Assembly (NCBI RefSeq): GCF_947493595.1
Contig: NZ_CANLRL010000002.1
Coordinates: 434,001 to 498,000, forward strand
Source of the DNA: an uncultured Shimia sp.
GTDB taxonomy: Bacteria; Pseudomonadota; Alphaproteobacteria; Rhodobacterales; Rhodobacteraceae
Length of the DNA: 64,000 nucleotides
Direction of reading: 5' to 3'
The position numbers and the translations under genes are program-made. Positions 44,031-52,880 of this stretch are shown here, piece by piece; within the stretch, counting starts at the first letter, position 1; every line of letters starts with the position of its first letter. The notes under the pieces were generated by a model. The model saw only the letters and a program-made list of their open reading frames with translations, was not told where the DNA came from and made no database searches.

Positions 44031-45686
44031 TTATTCAGCAGGCCGCAGGTTCAGCAGGTGGACCAAACGGGCCGGGTTGGTCTTGTGAACCACCGGGTTG
44101 GCCACCGGGTTGTCTGCGTTAAAGAAACCGGTGAAACGCTTGGTGTTGTACTGATACCAGCGCGGGTTGTTGAAGACATACGCAAGTGGCATCTCTTCCC
44201 CGATGATTTCCTGCACCTCAGCCATGATTTCCATCTGCTTTTCGGTGTCGCTTGTCTGGGTGAATGTATCCAGAAGCGCGCTCAGCTCTTTGTTGTAGTA
44301 ACGCGAGGCCGCAAATCGGGACTTGGCCTGGTTGTTTGTGTGCAGCGAGTCCAGATACTGGTTGAACGGGGTTGCCCCCACGCGCACCGAGTTGATCGCC
44401 ATGTCGTACTCACCGGTGATGAGCTTCTCTGTCCAGACCGCAGCTTCGGGCGTCGATACATTGGCTTTGATGCCAGCTGCATTCAAGCCTTCTACCGCGA
44501 TTTGGCAGCTATTGACCCAGTCAGTCCAGCCATTTGGCACGATGACTTCGAGGTCGATTTGTTCGCCATCAGGGGATTCTACAAAACCGTCACCGTTGAT
44601 GTCTTTAAAGCCAGCTTTGGCCAGAAGCGCTTTAGCGGCCTCGATATCGTACTGCGTGAAAGCACCAAACTTCTCATCCACCCCGTCGTTGTTCCAAGCG
44701 TGGAAGGCGCGGCCCAGACCGGAGGGGTATTGGTTGATGGTTGGGTAGCCGTAGCCGGCAATTTCCACCATCGCTTCGCGGTCAAACGCCATGGATACAG
44801 CGCGGCGGAAATTCACGTCGTTGAACGCGGCTTTGTCGCCAGCTTCAGGCGCTTCGAAGTTCATATAGAAGGCCACGAGCGATCCACCTGGCAGCCAGTA
44901 GCTGTGGTGTTCGGGATCCTTGGCGACAAAGGTGTTGTCGATGTCGGGCAAGAAAGAGCCCATCCAGTCCAGCTCGCCATTGGCGGCTGCGGCCAGCGCC
45001 TGATCGTTGTTGGCGATCTGCGGGAAGCGCATGCAGTCCACTTTCAGGCTGTCGGCATCCCAGTAGTTGTCGTTGCGACACTGTGTGTATTCCTGCGGGG
45101 TAAAGCGGCGGATTTCGGTCAGCGGACCGGAGCCAACCGGGTTCGGGTTGGTGAAGGTCACGGGATCATCAACGCCGCTCCAGACGTGCTCAGGCACAAT
45201 TGGCACCCGCACGATTTGGTACATCGCTTGACTGGAAGGCGTGGCAAGGTTGAAGCGCACGGTTTTGTCGTCAAGTTTTTCAACGCCAGATAGCATTTGT
45301 GCCATGCCAACGCTGTCCAGAGCCGGGTTGCTCAGGGCCAGGTCGAAGGATTTCATCACGTCATCGGCGGTGAAGGCTTCACCGTCCGACCATTTCACGC
45401 CGTCGCGCAGGGTCACCGTGATCGAGCCAAGGTCATCGGCGTAGTCAAAAGCGGTTGCCAGACGGAAGATCGGCTTACCGCCATCCAATGCGTTGAAGAT
45501 GATCAGCGGCTCATACATGAAATGCATGACGGACGGGGCTGCGGTGGTCTGGTTAAATGGGTTGAAGTTTTCCACCCATGCCGTGACTTGATCCGGAAGC
45601 GCGGTCAGCACGGTTTCTTCGGCTTGAGCGGTTGTTGTCCAGAGGGCAACCGAAGCCAAGAGCCCGGCGGTAGCCTTAAATTTCAT
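44031..45686 (-). CDS. ABC transporter substrate-binding protein, oligopeptide/chitobiose type
   Basis: A 551-residue periplasmic binding protein of SBP family 5. The signal peptide is MKFKATAGLLASVALWTTTAQA. RDGVKWSDGEAFTADDVMKSFD and FNDVNFRRAVSMAFDREAMV are the family signatures. The family binds peptides, cellobiose, chitobiose or nickel. The linked GH20 hexosaminidase makes chitobiose or related GlcNAc oligosaccharides the best guess. It is the first gene of a seven-gene operon that ends with GH20. Confidence 0.92.
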   Translation of the reverse strand: MKFKATAGLLASVALWTTTAQAEETVLTALPDQVTAWVENFNPFNQTTAAPSVMHFMYEPLIIFNALDGGKPIFRLATAFDYADDLGSITVTLRDGVKWSDGEAFTADDVMKSFDLALSNPALDSVGMAQMLSGVEKLDDKTVRFNLATPSSQAMYQIVRVPIVPEHVWSGVDDPVTFTNPNPVGSGPLTEIRRFTPQEYTQCRNDNYWDADSLKVDCMRFPQIANNDQALAAAANGELDWMGSFLPDIDNTFVAKDPEHHSYWLPGGSLVAFYMNFEAPEAGDKAAFNDVNFRRAVSMAFDREAMVEIAGYGYPTINQYPSGLGRAFHAWNNDGVDEKFGAFTQYDIEAAKALLAKAGFKDINGDGFVESPDGEQIDLEVIVPNGWTDWVNSCQIAVEGLNAAGIKANVSTPEAAVWTEKLITGEYDMAINSVRVGATPFNQYLDSLHTNNQAKSRFAASRYYNKELSALLDTFTQTSDTEKQMEIMAEVQEIIGEEMPLAYVFNNPRWYQYNTKRFTGFFNADNPVANPVVHKTNPARLVHLLNLRPAE

Positions 45687-46037
45687 TTTGTCTCTCCCTG
45701 TGCGGGCGGGGTGTCCCGCCTCATGTTTATCCGCCTGATGCCGCATGGTTTCGAGCGGCAGTAATACAAATCATGGTTGCATTTGATCTCCTCATCAAAC
45801 GCCACGGATGTTGCGCATTGAAATCCTCGCACCGCTGGGAATGGCACCAGAAAAATCGGAAAAATCGTCAAAACCTGTGTGTAGGTGTGTTTGGGGAGAT
45901 TAAAAATCATGCGCTTTCAGAGTGTTAGGCTATTTGTCTGTCAAATATTTCTTGCCATATTACAACTTCGCCCCTTGTTTCGCATTGTATCTGACCGCAG
46001 GATTGCGCGCAGCAAAACCAGAAAATTCGGAGTTAAT
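45687..46037. other. Gene-free intergenic region before the hybrid kinase
   Basis: Here 351 bases separate the divergent binding-protein and kinase genes. It is more AT-rich than its surroundings, especially 45890-46030. Open frames here (for example 45683-45910 minus) have no recognisable content and poor codon use. Both promoters should lie here, but no clear -35/-10 pair or palindrome could be assigned. Confidence 0.6.
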
Positions 46038-49000
46038 GTGCCTCTACAGGGAATTCGCGCGCGCCTGCTTGTCACCTTTCTGCTTGCGTCTGTGTTGCCA
46101 TTGGCACTTGGCGGTTTGGTGTTTTATCGGCTGGTCAATCAAACCATCACAACGGAAACTTTTGAAAAGGTTGCCTTTGCGCGGGATGCCAAGGCGAGTG
46201 AGATCGCGCAGTATATGACCTATGCCAGTCGGCAGGCAGAGAACCTCGCGCAATCGGCCAACGTGCGCTACTCAGTAGGGGAGTTTTACGGGTTCAGCCA
46301 TGCGCTTCGACAGATGGATGGCAGCCCGGAGGAAGCTGGCGCGCAGTTGCGCAATATCTTCGGCGTGGATAGTGCCAGTGGCGGCCGATCTGATGGTGAA
46401 GCAGAAGACAGGCTGTTGCGCGAGGCACTGGAGTACTCCAATACGCATCGAAGGTTTCATGCTGACTTTCTGGATTTTCTGCGGGAGGCCGAGTTTGACA
46501 ATCTCTATCTGGCAGATCGGCACGGACAGGTTGTCTATTCCGTTCACAAGGACGCCTATTTGGGGCGGCCACTCAATCAGCGTGTCATTGGATTAGGGCA
46601 GGCCTATTTCAAAGTAACGTCTGGTGAAGAATTTGGCCCTGTATTTCAGGACTTTGCTGTGGATGCCATTACTGGCGAACTCGCGGCTTATTTGGCTGTC
46701 CCTGTGCGGCTGCATGGCAGTCACAAGGGGGCAATGATTCTGCGCATACCTCCAAATAGTCTTGAGGGATTGGTGACGGAGAGCGAAGCGGAGCTGTCTG
46801 TTCTGTCGTCTGGCGGCATTGTGATTGCCTCTAATGGAGCGCCGGTTGCCGGTGAGCCTGTGCGTATGCCGAAACAAATGAAAAGTCCGGAAGGTGTGGC
46901 GGTCTTGGAGGCAGGGTTGTCTGGTGGGGCGTCTCTCTCAGCTTGGCGCATCTTGGACGAGCCGTTTCCGCAATGGACAGTGGTTGCCGAAACCAGCAGG
47001 GATGCGGCGTTTCAGAATAGTGATCGGTTGCGGGAGACCTTGCTGGTGATTGGAGCGGCAGCGGCGGTTGGGTTGTCGTTTTTATCTTTTGTCTTTTCCA
47101 GTGCCATCACACGGCCGGTGCGACGTATGTCAGAAGCAGCCAGTGCGGTTGCAACAGGCAGTCTGAACGACGCACTGCCGGAATATGACCGCCCGGTAGA
47201 ATATGCGCGCCTGTCGCGGGCAGTGAACCAAATGCGGCGTGCGTTGCGCGATCAGCTTGATCTCATTCGGGACAAAAATGATGAGCTCCAAGAGAAACTA
47301 AGAGAGATCGGTGAGAAGAACGCCGAATTGGAAGAAGCCGATCGCATGAAAGATCGGTTTTTGGCCAATACCTCCCATGAACTGCGCACACCGTTGAACG
47401 GCATCATTGGCATTCTGGAAACGCTTGAAGGTGGCGCAATGGGGGACATGTTGCCCGCACAGGCCAGTCAGTTGCGGTTGATTACGTTCAGCGCGCGGCG
47501 CTTGTCACGCTTGGTGGACGATCTTCTGGATATTTACCGCATTCGTGAGGGGAGGATGCGCTTGGATCTGCAGCCGGTCGACGTGTCGCAAGCGGCCCAT
47601 AGCGTTGTGCAGCTGTTGCAGCCAACCTTCCAGGTGGATCTTGCTAAATTTCACATTGATCTTCCGGAGGATTTGCCTGCGGTATACGCGGACCCGGTGC
47701 GATTTGAACAAATTCTGTTCAACCTCCTGTCCAATGCGGTGAAATACGGGGCTGGCAGTGATGTGGAAATTACCGCGCAGGTGGCCGGTAACGATCAGAT
47801 GGTTGTGTCCATCCGTGATCACGGACCGGGCATTGCGGAAGACAGTATGGAGCGCATTTTCCATCCGCTAGAGCAGTTGACGCCGGATGGGTCCGGTCAA
47901 GCCACGGGAACCGGGCTTGGTCTGACCATTGCGCGGCACCTGGCGAATTTGATGTCCGGCAGCATCGAGGTATCCAGCACTCAGGGAGACGGGGCTGAAT
48001 TCCGTGTGCTTTTGCCGGTGACAGACCAGATGCCAATTTCGTTGCCAGAAGACCTCTTGCCAGCCGAATTTGCAGCGGCGGCCGTGCCGCGCCCGGACAT
48101 GGAACAAGCGGGCATTGCCGCGCCGGAAGGGTCTCCATTGATCCTTGCGGTGGATGACGAGCCGATCAATTTGCAGGTGTTGCAAAATCTACTGGTGCCT
48201 CAGGGGTATCGGGTCATCACGGCCCATAACGGATCGGAGGCGTTGCGATGTGTCGCGGAGAAACGGCCGGACTTGATTGTGTTGGATGTGATGATGACCG
48301 GTTTGAGTGGTTTGGATGTGGCGCGAGATTTGCGCCGGCGGCACCGCTTACATGAGTTGCCCATTATATTGCTGACGGCGCGCGGCCGCACCAGTGACAT
48401 GTTGGCCGGGTTTGACGCGGGCGCAAATGATTATGTGGTGAAGCCGTTTGCCAAAGACGAGTTGCTCAGTCGAATTCGCACTCTGTTGGAGGCCAGCCGG
48501 GCCCGAAGCTCGGCCGCAGAGAACCGTGAACTCAAAGAAGAGATTGAGCGCCGTATTCAGATTGAGGATGCTTTGCGATTGTCGCAGCGGCGGATGGCGC
48601 AGTTGCTTGATACGTTGGACGATGGTCTGATTTGTGTGAATGCGCGCGGCTTGATTACCTATGCGAATGAGGCGGGTCAGAAGGTTTTGGACAAGCCCGT
48701 GACCGTTAATAAGAGCCGGCTAAAAGACGTTTTGCCAGAAGATATCCTGGCGCCGTTGGAGCAAACCGAAGTTGAGGATGAGCCGATCCATATTGAGGTG
48801 ATGCAGCGTGGGCGCGCACATCAGGTCAGCCTGTTTGCGATGCTTCCGGAAGCCGGAGGGGGGCGGGCCGTGCTGTTCACACCAGGACCAACCCCAAAAG
48901 CGCAGTTTGTGAATTCTTTACGTGATGTTGTGGACACGTCTTTGCCGTCTCTTATGTCGCAAAATGAAGAGGAAGCAGGAGGCTGTTCGGCCGGAGATAG

Positions 49001-49328
49001 ATATCGGGAAACCATTGTGGCACTGATGTCGGACTCTCTGGAGATCTGGGGGGCTGCCACTGGGAAAAGTAAGATTGATTTTGCCGAGGCCAGCGGTATT
49101 TGGCGGGTGAACCTCGATAAGACCTCATTGCAGACTCGCACGCTTGATAAGTATTTGCTGATAGAGACGCTGCCGGACAATCCTCGGTGGCGGGATGTTT
49201 TGAAGACGGTGAAGTTTGTGTTGGCGCTTAAGGAGCGTGGCACGTCTGGCGGGGATATTGGCGTGCGCTTTGAGGTGCTTGAAAAGCGGTTGGAAGAGTT
49301 CCGGGCATTGATTGACCAGCGGGACTGA
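46038..49328 (+). CDS. Hybrid sensor histidine kinase/response regulator
   Basis: About 1096 residues. One transmembrane helix lies near the N-terminus (LLVTFLLASVLPLALGGLVF), followed by a periplasmic sensor region of about 300 residues, a second helix (about 335-355) and a HAMP linker (ITRPVRRMSEAASAVATG). The kinase core has His447 in ANTSHELRTPLNG and ATP-lid motifs NLLSNAVKYG, DHGPGIAED and GTGLGLTIARHL. A receiver domain (about 700-815) has Asp750 in VLDVMM, followed by a coiled coil, a PAS-like domain (about 850-910) and a C-terminal domain of unknown type. The GTG at 46038 with GGAG five bases upstream is chosen; an ATG at 45909 would add 43 residues from an AT-rich stretch. Confidence 0.88.
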   Translation: MPLQGIRARLLVTFLLASVLPLALGGLVFYRLVNQTITTETFEKVAFARDAKASEIAQYMTYASRQAENLAQSANVRYSVGEFYGFSHALRQMDGSPEEAGAQLRNIFGVDSASGGRSDGEAEDRLLREALEYSNTHRRFHADFLDFLREAEFDNLYLADRHGQVVYSVHKDAYLGRPLNQRVIGLGQAYFKVTSGEEFGPVFQDFAVDAITGELAAYLAVPVRLHGSHKGAMILRIPPNSLEGLVTESEAELSVLSSGGIVIASNGAPVAGEPVRMPKQMKSPEGVAVLEAGLSGGASLSAWRILDEPFPQWTVVAETSRDAAFQNSDRLRETLLVIGAAAAVGLSFLSFVFSSAITRPVRRMSEAASAVATGSLNDALPEYDRPVEYARLSRAVNQMRRALRDQLDLIRDKNDELQEKLREIGEKNAELEEADRMKDRFLANTSHELRTPLNGIIGILETLEGGAMGDMLPAQASQLRLITFSARRLSRLVDDLLDIYRIREGRMRLDLQPVDVSQAAHSVVQLLQPTFQVDLAKFHIDLPEDLPAVYADPVRFEQILFNLLSNAVKYGAGSDVEITAQVAGNDQMVVSIRDHGPGIAEDSMERIFHPLEQLTPDGSGQATGTGLGLTIARHLANLMSGSIEVSSTQGDGAEFRVLLPVTDQMPISLPEDLLPAEFAAAAVPRPDMEQAGIAAPEGSPLILAVDDEPINLQVLQNLLVPQGYRVITAHNGSEALRCVAEKRPDLIVLDVMMTGLSGLDVARDLRRRHRLHELPIILLTARGRTSDMLAGFDAGANDYVVKPFAKDELLSRIRTLLEASRARSSAAENRELKEEIERRIQIEDALRLSQRRMAQLLDTLDDGLICVNARGLITYANEAGQKVLDKPVTVNKSRLKDVLPEDILAPLEQTEVEDEPIHIEVMQRGRAHQVSLFAMLPEAGGGRAVLFTPGPTPKAQFVNSLRDVVDTSLPSLMSQNEEEAGGCSAGDRYRETIVALMSDSLEIWGAATGKSKIDFAEASGIWRVNLDKTSLQTRTLDKYLLIETLPDNPRWRDVLKTVKFVLALKERGTSGGDIGVRFEVLEKRLEEFRALIDQRD

Positions 49329-49501
49329 CGTTTGGAAGCACGCATCGGCGGAGGGGGATTGCGTTTCTCTGCAAAATCTCTATACACCGCCGCCATACAT
49401 GCGCGTGCAGCCCGCTTTGGCTTGATCTGATTCTCTGAACAAGAGAGCCCGTTCGGGACGTAGCACGCATTTAACCGTACCGAACCAAAAGGTCTCAGAT
49501 C

Positions 49502-49765
49502 ATGGCAAATTCGCCCCAGGCAAAAAAACGCGCCCGTCAGAACGAGCGTCGTCTCGAAGTTAACAAAGCCCGTCGTTCCCGTATCCGTACCTTCATCCGC
49601 AAGGTGGAAGAAGCCATCGAATCCGGTGATAAAGACGCGGCAACCGCAGCTCTGCGTGCCGCTCAGCCTCAGCTGATGCGCGGTGTGACCAAGGGTGTTT
49701 ACCACAAGAACACTGCAGCGCGGAAAATGTCCCGCCTGACTGCACGGGTGAAAGCGCTGGCGTAA
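49502..49765 (+). CDS. rpsT: 30S ribosomal protein S20
   Basis: An 87-residue basic protein ([21 protein letters not shown]...) that binds 16S rRNA early in small-subunit assembly. Length and sequence match S20 throughout, ending [20 protein letters not shown]. In many alphaproteobacteria rpsT lies directly before dnaA; here the next gene is uppP on the other strand and no dnaA is in the window. It ends in a terminator shared with uppP. Confidence 0.97.
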   Translation: MANSPQAKKRARQNERRLEVNKARRSRIRTFIRKVEEAIESGDKDAATAALRAAQPQLMRGVTKGVYHKNTAARKMSRLTARVKALA

Positions 49766-49788
49766 GCCGCTCTTCACAATCGTTTCGG

Positions 49789-49819
49789 AAAAACGCCGCT
49801 GTTTCAGTGGCGTTTTTTT
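49789..49819. terminator. Bidirectional terminator between rpsT and uppP
   Basis: AAAAACGCC and GGCGTTTTTTT flank an interrupted stem-loop (GCTGTTTCAGT). The T-run on the plus strand serves rpsT, and TTTTTCC on the minus strand can serve uppP. Confidence 0.85.
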
Positions 49820-49823
49820 GTGC

Positions 49824-50627
49824 TCAGCTGTAGGCGATGAAGAGTAAGGCGACCCCAAGAAGGATGCGGTAGATCACATAAGGTGTGAAGCTGACCGAGC
49901 GCAGCAAGCGCATCATCAGCGCCAGCGCCAAGAGGGCGGCAAAGAAGGAAAAGGCAGCGGCGATGGCGGCGTCTTTGGCCAGATCCATATTGGCTTCTTT
50001 GATGACATCCAGTGAGAGCAGAGCACCGCTGGCGATGATGGTTGGAATCGACATCAACATAGCCAGTTTTGCCGCATCTTTGCGGGTATATCCGAGGTGG
50101 CGGGCGCCGGTGATGGTGATGCCGGAGCGTGAGGTTCCGGGGATCAGCGCGAGGGCTTGCCAAAAGCCCATTTTCACGGCGTCTTTGAGAGACCAGTCGC
50201 CCTCGGTTTTGGTTTGCGGACCGCGTTGGTCCATCCACCACAGCAAAATGCCAAACAGGATCATGGCCCAGCCAATCACGGCGACCGAGCGCATGGCGTC
50301 GTTCAGACCAGTGATTTTAAGCAGGAAGCCCGCAACGATGACGGGGATGGTTGCCATGGTCAGTAGGAAGGCAAGCCGTGCTCCCGGGGTGTCGATACGG
50401 CCTGTGAGCATGCGGGGCAATCCGGTGAAGGCACTCTTTGTGTCGCTCCAGAAGTAGAGGATCACTGCGCCCAGCGTGCCGACATGTGCGGCGACATCAA
50501 TGGCGAGTCCTTGGTCCGGCAGAGGGGTCACCTTGGACAGAAGAATCAGGTGCCCTGAGGAGCTAACTGGCAGAAATTCGGTGAGACCCTGAAGGATCGC
50601 CACCAGAAAAATATGAAAAAGTGCCAT
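49824..50627 (-). CDS. uppP: Undecaprenyl-diphosphate phosphatase
   Basis: A 267-residue membrane enzyme (BacA family) that recycles undecaprenyl diphosphate for peptidoglycan and other wall polymers. The two active-site motifs are GLTEFLPVSSSGHLIL (near the N-terminus) and PGTSRSG (middle), with about eight hydrophobic helices. It is convergent with rpsT and divergent from gltD, with about 220 bp between starts. Confidence 0.95.
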   Translation of the reverse strand: MALFHIFLVAILQGLTEFLPVSSSGHLILLSKVTPLPDQGLAIDVAAHVGTLGAVILYFWSDTKSAFTGLPRMLTGRIDTPGARLAFLLTMATIPVIVAGFLLKITGLNDAMRSVAVIGWAMILFGILLWWMDQRGPQTKTEGDWSLKDAVKMGFWQALALIPGTSRSGITITGARHLGYTRKDAAKLAMLMSIPTIIASGALLSLDVIKEANMDLAKDAAIAAAFSFFAALLALALMMRLLRSVSFTPYVIYRILLGVALLFIAYS

Positions 50628-50691
50628 TTGCGGTGGGATCCCTGGTTGAGCGACTCACGTATAAATGCTCAATGATTCAAGGGAAATACAG

Positions 50692-50774
50692 AATATAGGT
50701 CCGATTCGGACCAAGAAATGATCCATTTTTTGCAATTGTGGCGCGCTATTTGTCAAAAAACTGAAATATAGGTC
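50692..50774 (+). promoter_or_regulatory. Operator candidates upstream of gltD
   Basis: GGTCCGATTCGGACC (50698-50712) is a perfect inverted repeat with a single central base. The ten-base word AATATAGGTC occurs at 50692-50701, overlapping the palindrome, and again at 50765-50774, 73 bp (about seven helical turns) away on the same strand. This would allow a regulator bound at both sites to loop the DNA. The start codon of gltD lies 75 bp after the second copy. Confidence 0.5.
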
Positions 50775-50848
50775 AGAATGTTTGACTTTTATATCCGGTG
50801 AAGATTATCTAAACACTGCGAACTGGATTTAATCAGGAGGCAGCTGAC

Positions 50849-52285
50849 GTGGCTAAGCAACCTATGCTGAAATTTGTGACCGTGGATCGTGACATGCCGG
50901 AGAAGCGTGGCGCCACTGTACGCAAGGAAGATTTCGACGAAATCTATGCGGAGTTCGCTCAGGCGAAAGCAGAAGAGCAGGCGAGTCGGTGTAGCCAATG
51001 TGGCGTGCCCTATTGCCAAAGCCACTGCCCGCTGCACAACAATATCCCAGACTGGCTGCGCCTCACCGCGACCGGCCGTCTGGAAGAAGCTTATGCTGTC
51101 AGCCAAGCCACCAACACCTTCCCGGAAATCTGTGGCCGTATCTGCCCGCAGGACCGTCTGTGTGAAGGCAACTGTGTGATCGAACAATCTGGCCACGGCA
51201 CCGTGACCATTGGCTCGGTTGAGAAATACATCACCGACACCGCTTGGGACAAAGGCTGGGTGAAGGCCATCACGCCTGTGCAAGAACGCAGCGAAAGCGT
51301 TGGCATCATTGGGGCTGGCCCTGGTGGTTTGGCGGCAGCGGACCGTTTGCGCCGCGCGGGCCTGCAAGTCACCATTTATGATCGCTATGATCGCGCCGGT
51401 GGTTTGCTGACCTACGGTATTCCCGGATTTAAGTTGGAAAAAGATGTCGTTATGCGCCGCAACAAGCTGCTGGAAGATGGCGGTGTGACCTTTAAGCTGA
51501 ACTGCAATGTGGGTGAAGACATCACCTTCCAGGAGATCCGCGACGCACATGAGGCAGTGATCATTGCAACCGGCGTTTACAAAAGCCGCGACCTTGGCGG
51601 ACCCGGCGCTGGTGCCAAAGGCATCGTGAAAGCGATTGACTATCTGACCGCCTCCAACCGTGAAAACTTTGGCGACACCGTGCCAGAGATCGAAAGCGGC
51701 GAGCTTTATGCCGAAGGCAAAAAGGTTGTTGTGATTGGTGGTGGTGACACCGCGATGGACTGTGTGCGTACGGCGATCCGTCAGGGTGCCGAGAGCGTGA
51801 AATGTTTGTATCGCCGTGACAAAGCCAACATGCCAGGGTCTCAGCGGGAAACACAGAATGCCGAGGAGGAAGGCGTTGAATTTGTGTGGCTTTCCGCACC
51901 CAAAGGCTTCACCGGCGGTGACACTGTTGAAGGCGTGATGGTGCAGAAGATGCGCTTGGGTCAGCCAGATGCCTCCGGTCGTCAGAGCCCGGAAGTGATC
52001 GAGGGTGCCGACTATGTTGAAGACGCGGATCTGGTGATCAAGGCGCTGGGCTTTGAGCCGGAAGATTTGCCAACCCTGTGGGATCAGCCGGAGCTGGAAG
52101 TGACCCGCTGGGGCACTGTGAAGGCGCAATTCACAACCGGTGCAACTGATCTTGAGGGCGTGTACGCCGTGGGTGACATCGTGCGCGGTGCGAGCCTTGT
52201 GGTGTGGGCGATCAAAGACGGCCGCGACTGTGCCGATGCGATCTTGGAAAAGCTGGGCGCAACCCCGGCAATCGCCGCGGAATAA
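50849..52285 (+). CDS. gltD: Glutamate synthase small subunit
   Basis: A 478-residue flavoprotein supplying electrons from NADPH to the large subunit. The N-terminal cysteine clusters (CSQCGVPYCQSHC near residue 49 and CGRICPQDRLCEGNC near 95) hold iron-sulfur clusters. Two dinucleotide-binding folds follow: IGAGPGGLAAADRLRRAG for FAD and VVIGGGDTAMDCVRTAIRQG for NADPH. The GTG at 50849 has AGGAGG eight bases upstream. It comes first in the operon gltD-GFA-hydrolase-gltB, the reverse of the common gltB-gltD order. Confidence 0.96.
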   Translation: MAKQPMLKFVTVDRDMPEKRGATVRKEDFDEIYAEFAQAKAEEQASRCSQCGVPYCQSHCPLHNNIPDWLRLTATGRLEEAYAVSQATNTFPEICGRICPQDRLCEGNCVIEQSGHGTVTIGSVEKYITDTAWDKGWVKAITPVQERSESVGIIGAGPGGLAAADRLRRAGLQVTIYDRYDRAGGLLTYGIPGFKLEKDVVMRRNKLLEDGGVTFKLNCNVGEDITFQEIRDAHEAVIIATGVYKSRDLGGPGAGAKGIVKAIDYLTASNRENFGDTVPEIESGELYAEGKKVVVIGGGDTAMDCVRTAIRQGAESVKCLYRRDKANMPGSQRETQNAEEEGVEFVWLSAPKGFTGGDTVEGVMVQKMRLGQPDASGRQSPEVIEGADYVEDADLVIKALGFEPEDLPTLWDQPELEVTRWGTVKAQFTTGATDLEGVYAVGDIVRGASLVVWAIKDGRDCADAILEKLGATPAIAAE

Positions 52286-52302
52286 GTGTTAATCGGCGCA
52301 AT

Positions 52303-52339
52303 ACGGGCCCCAAAAAGGGACGTCGGTATTGCGTCGGTA
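52303..52339 (+). other. Hairpin downstream of gltD
   Basis: CGCAATAC and GTATTGCG form a perfect eight-pair stem around a 21-base loop that holds GGGCCCC and GGGAC. No T-run follows. It lies in the 121 bp between gltD and the GFA gene and may stabilise the gltD message. Confidence 0.4.
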
Positions 52340-52406
52340 TCACGGCTGTTTTGCGACTGTGCGAAACAAAGCGGCCAGATGTTAACGTGACAGAGGTGTT
52401 GACCCA

Positions 52407-52865
52407 ATGACGACGACTGAAACCACATCGACCAAGACCGGCGCATGCCTGTGTGGCGCGGTGCGGTTTGAGTCCGAGAAAGTGCCGGCGCAGGCGGGCA
52501 TCTGTCATTGCGAACAATGCCGCCGATGGACCGGTGTCGCACTGATGGGCGTCACAGTGCCAACCGACTCGATCAAGTGGGACGGTGCTGAGCACATCAC
52601 CCGGCTTCAGAGTTCTGAATGGGCCGAGCGGGCCTGGTGCAGCAAATGTGGCACCAACCTGTTTTACCGCGTGACGGCAGACAATGAGTGGGCTGGCGGT
52701 ACGGAGATTCCGGTGGGGCTGTTTGACGATCCAAATGGGTTTGAGGTGAAGAGCGAGATCTTCATTGATCAGAAGCCCGACACATTTGGTTTTTCCGGCG
52801 AGGGTCGCAAGGAAATGACGCGCGCACAGTGTGTGGCATTGTTTAGCGACCTCGGGACCAACTGA
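52407..52865 (+). CDS. GFA-family protein (zinc-binding, glutathione-dependent formaldehyde-activating type)
   Basis: A 152-residue protein of the Mss4/GFA fold. Zinc cysteines are in ACLCGAVRF, ICHCEQCRRWTG and AWCSKCGTNLFYR. The founding member speeds formation of S-hydroxymethylglutathione from formaldehyde, but most small paralogues have unknown substrates. It lies between gltD and the hydrolase-like gene, same strand, and is likely part of the glt transcript. Confidence 0.88.
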   Translation: MTTTETTSTKTGACLCGAVRFESEKVPAQAGICHCEQCRRWTGVALMGVTVPTDSIKWDGAEHITRLQSSEWAERAWCSKCGTNLFYRVTADNEWAGGTEIPVGLFDDPNGFEVKSEIFIDQKPDTFGFSGEGRKEMTRAQCVALFSDLGTN

Positions 52866-52880
52866 GGGAACTGCCGTCAA

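Noticed and set aside
45683-45910. 75-codon minus-strand open frame in the intergenic region
   Set aside because: No ribosome binding site, AT-rich with odd codon use and overlapping both promoters.
49329-50848. Replication origin near rpsT
   Set aside because: rpsT often neighbours dnaA, but no dnaA gene and no cluster of TTATCCACA-like boxes was seen.
50789-52129. 446-codon minus-strand open frame
   Set aside because: Antisense to gltD, with no recognisable fold.
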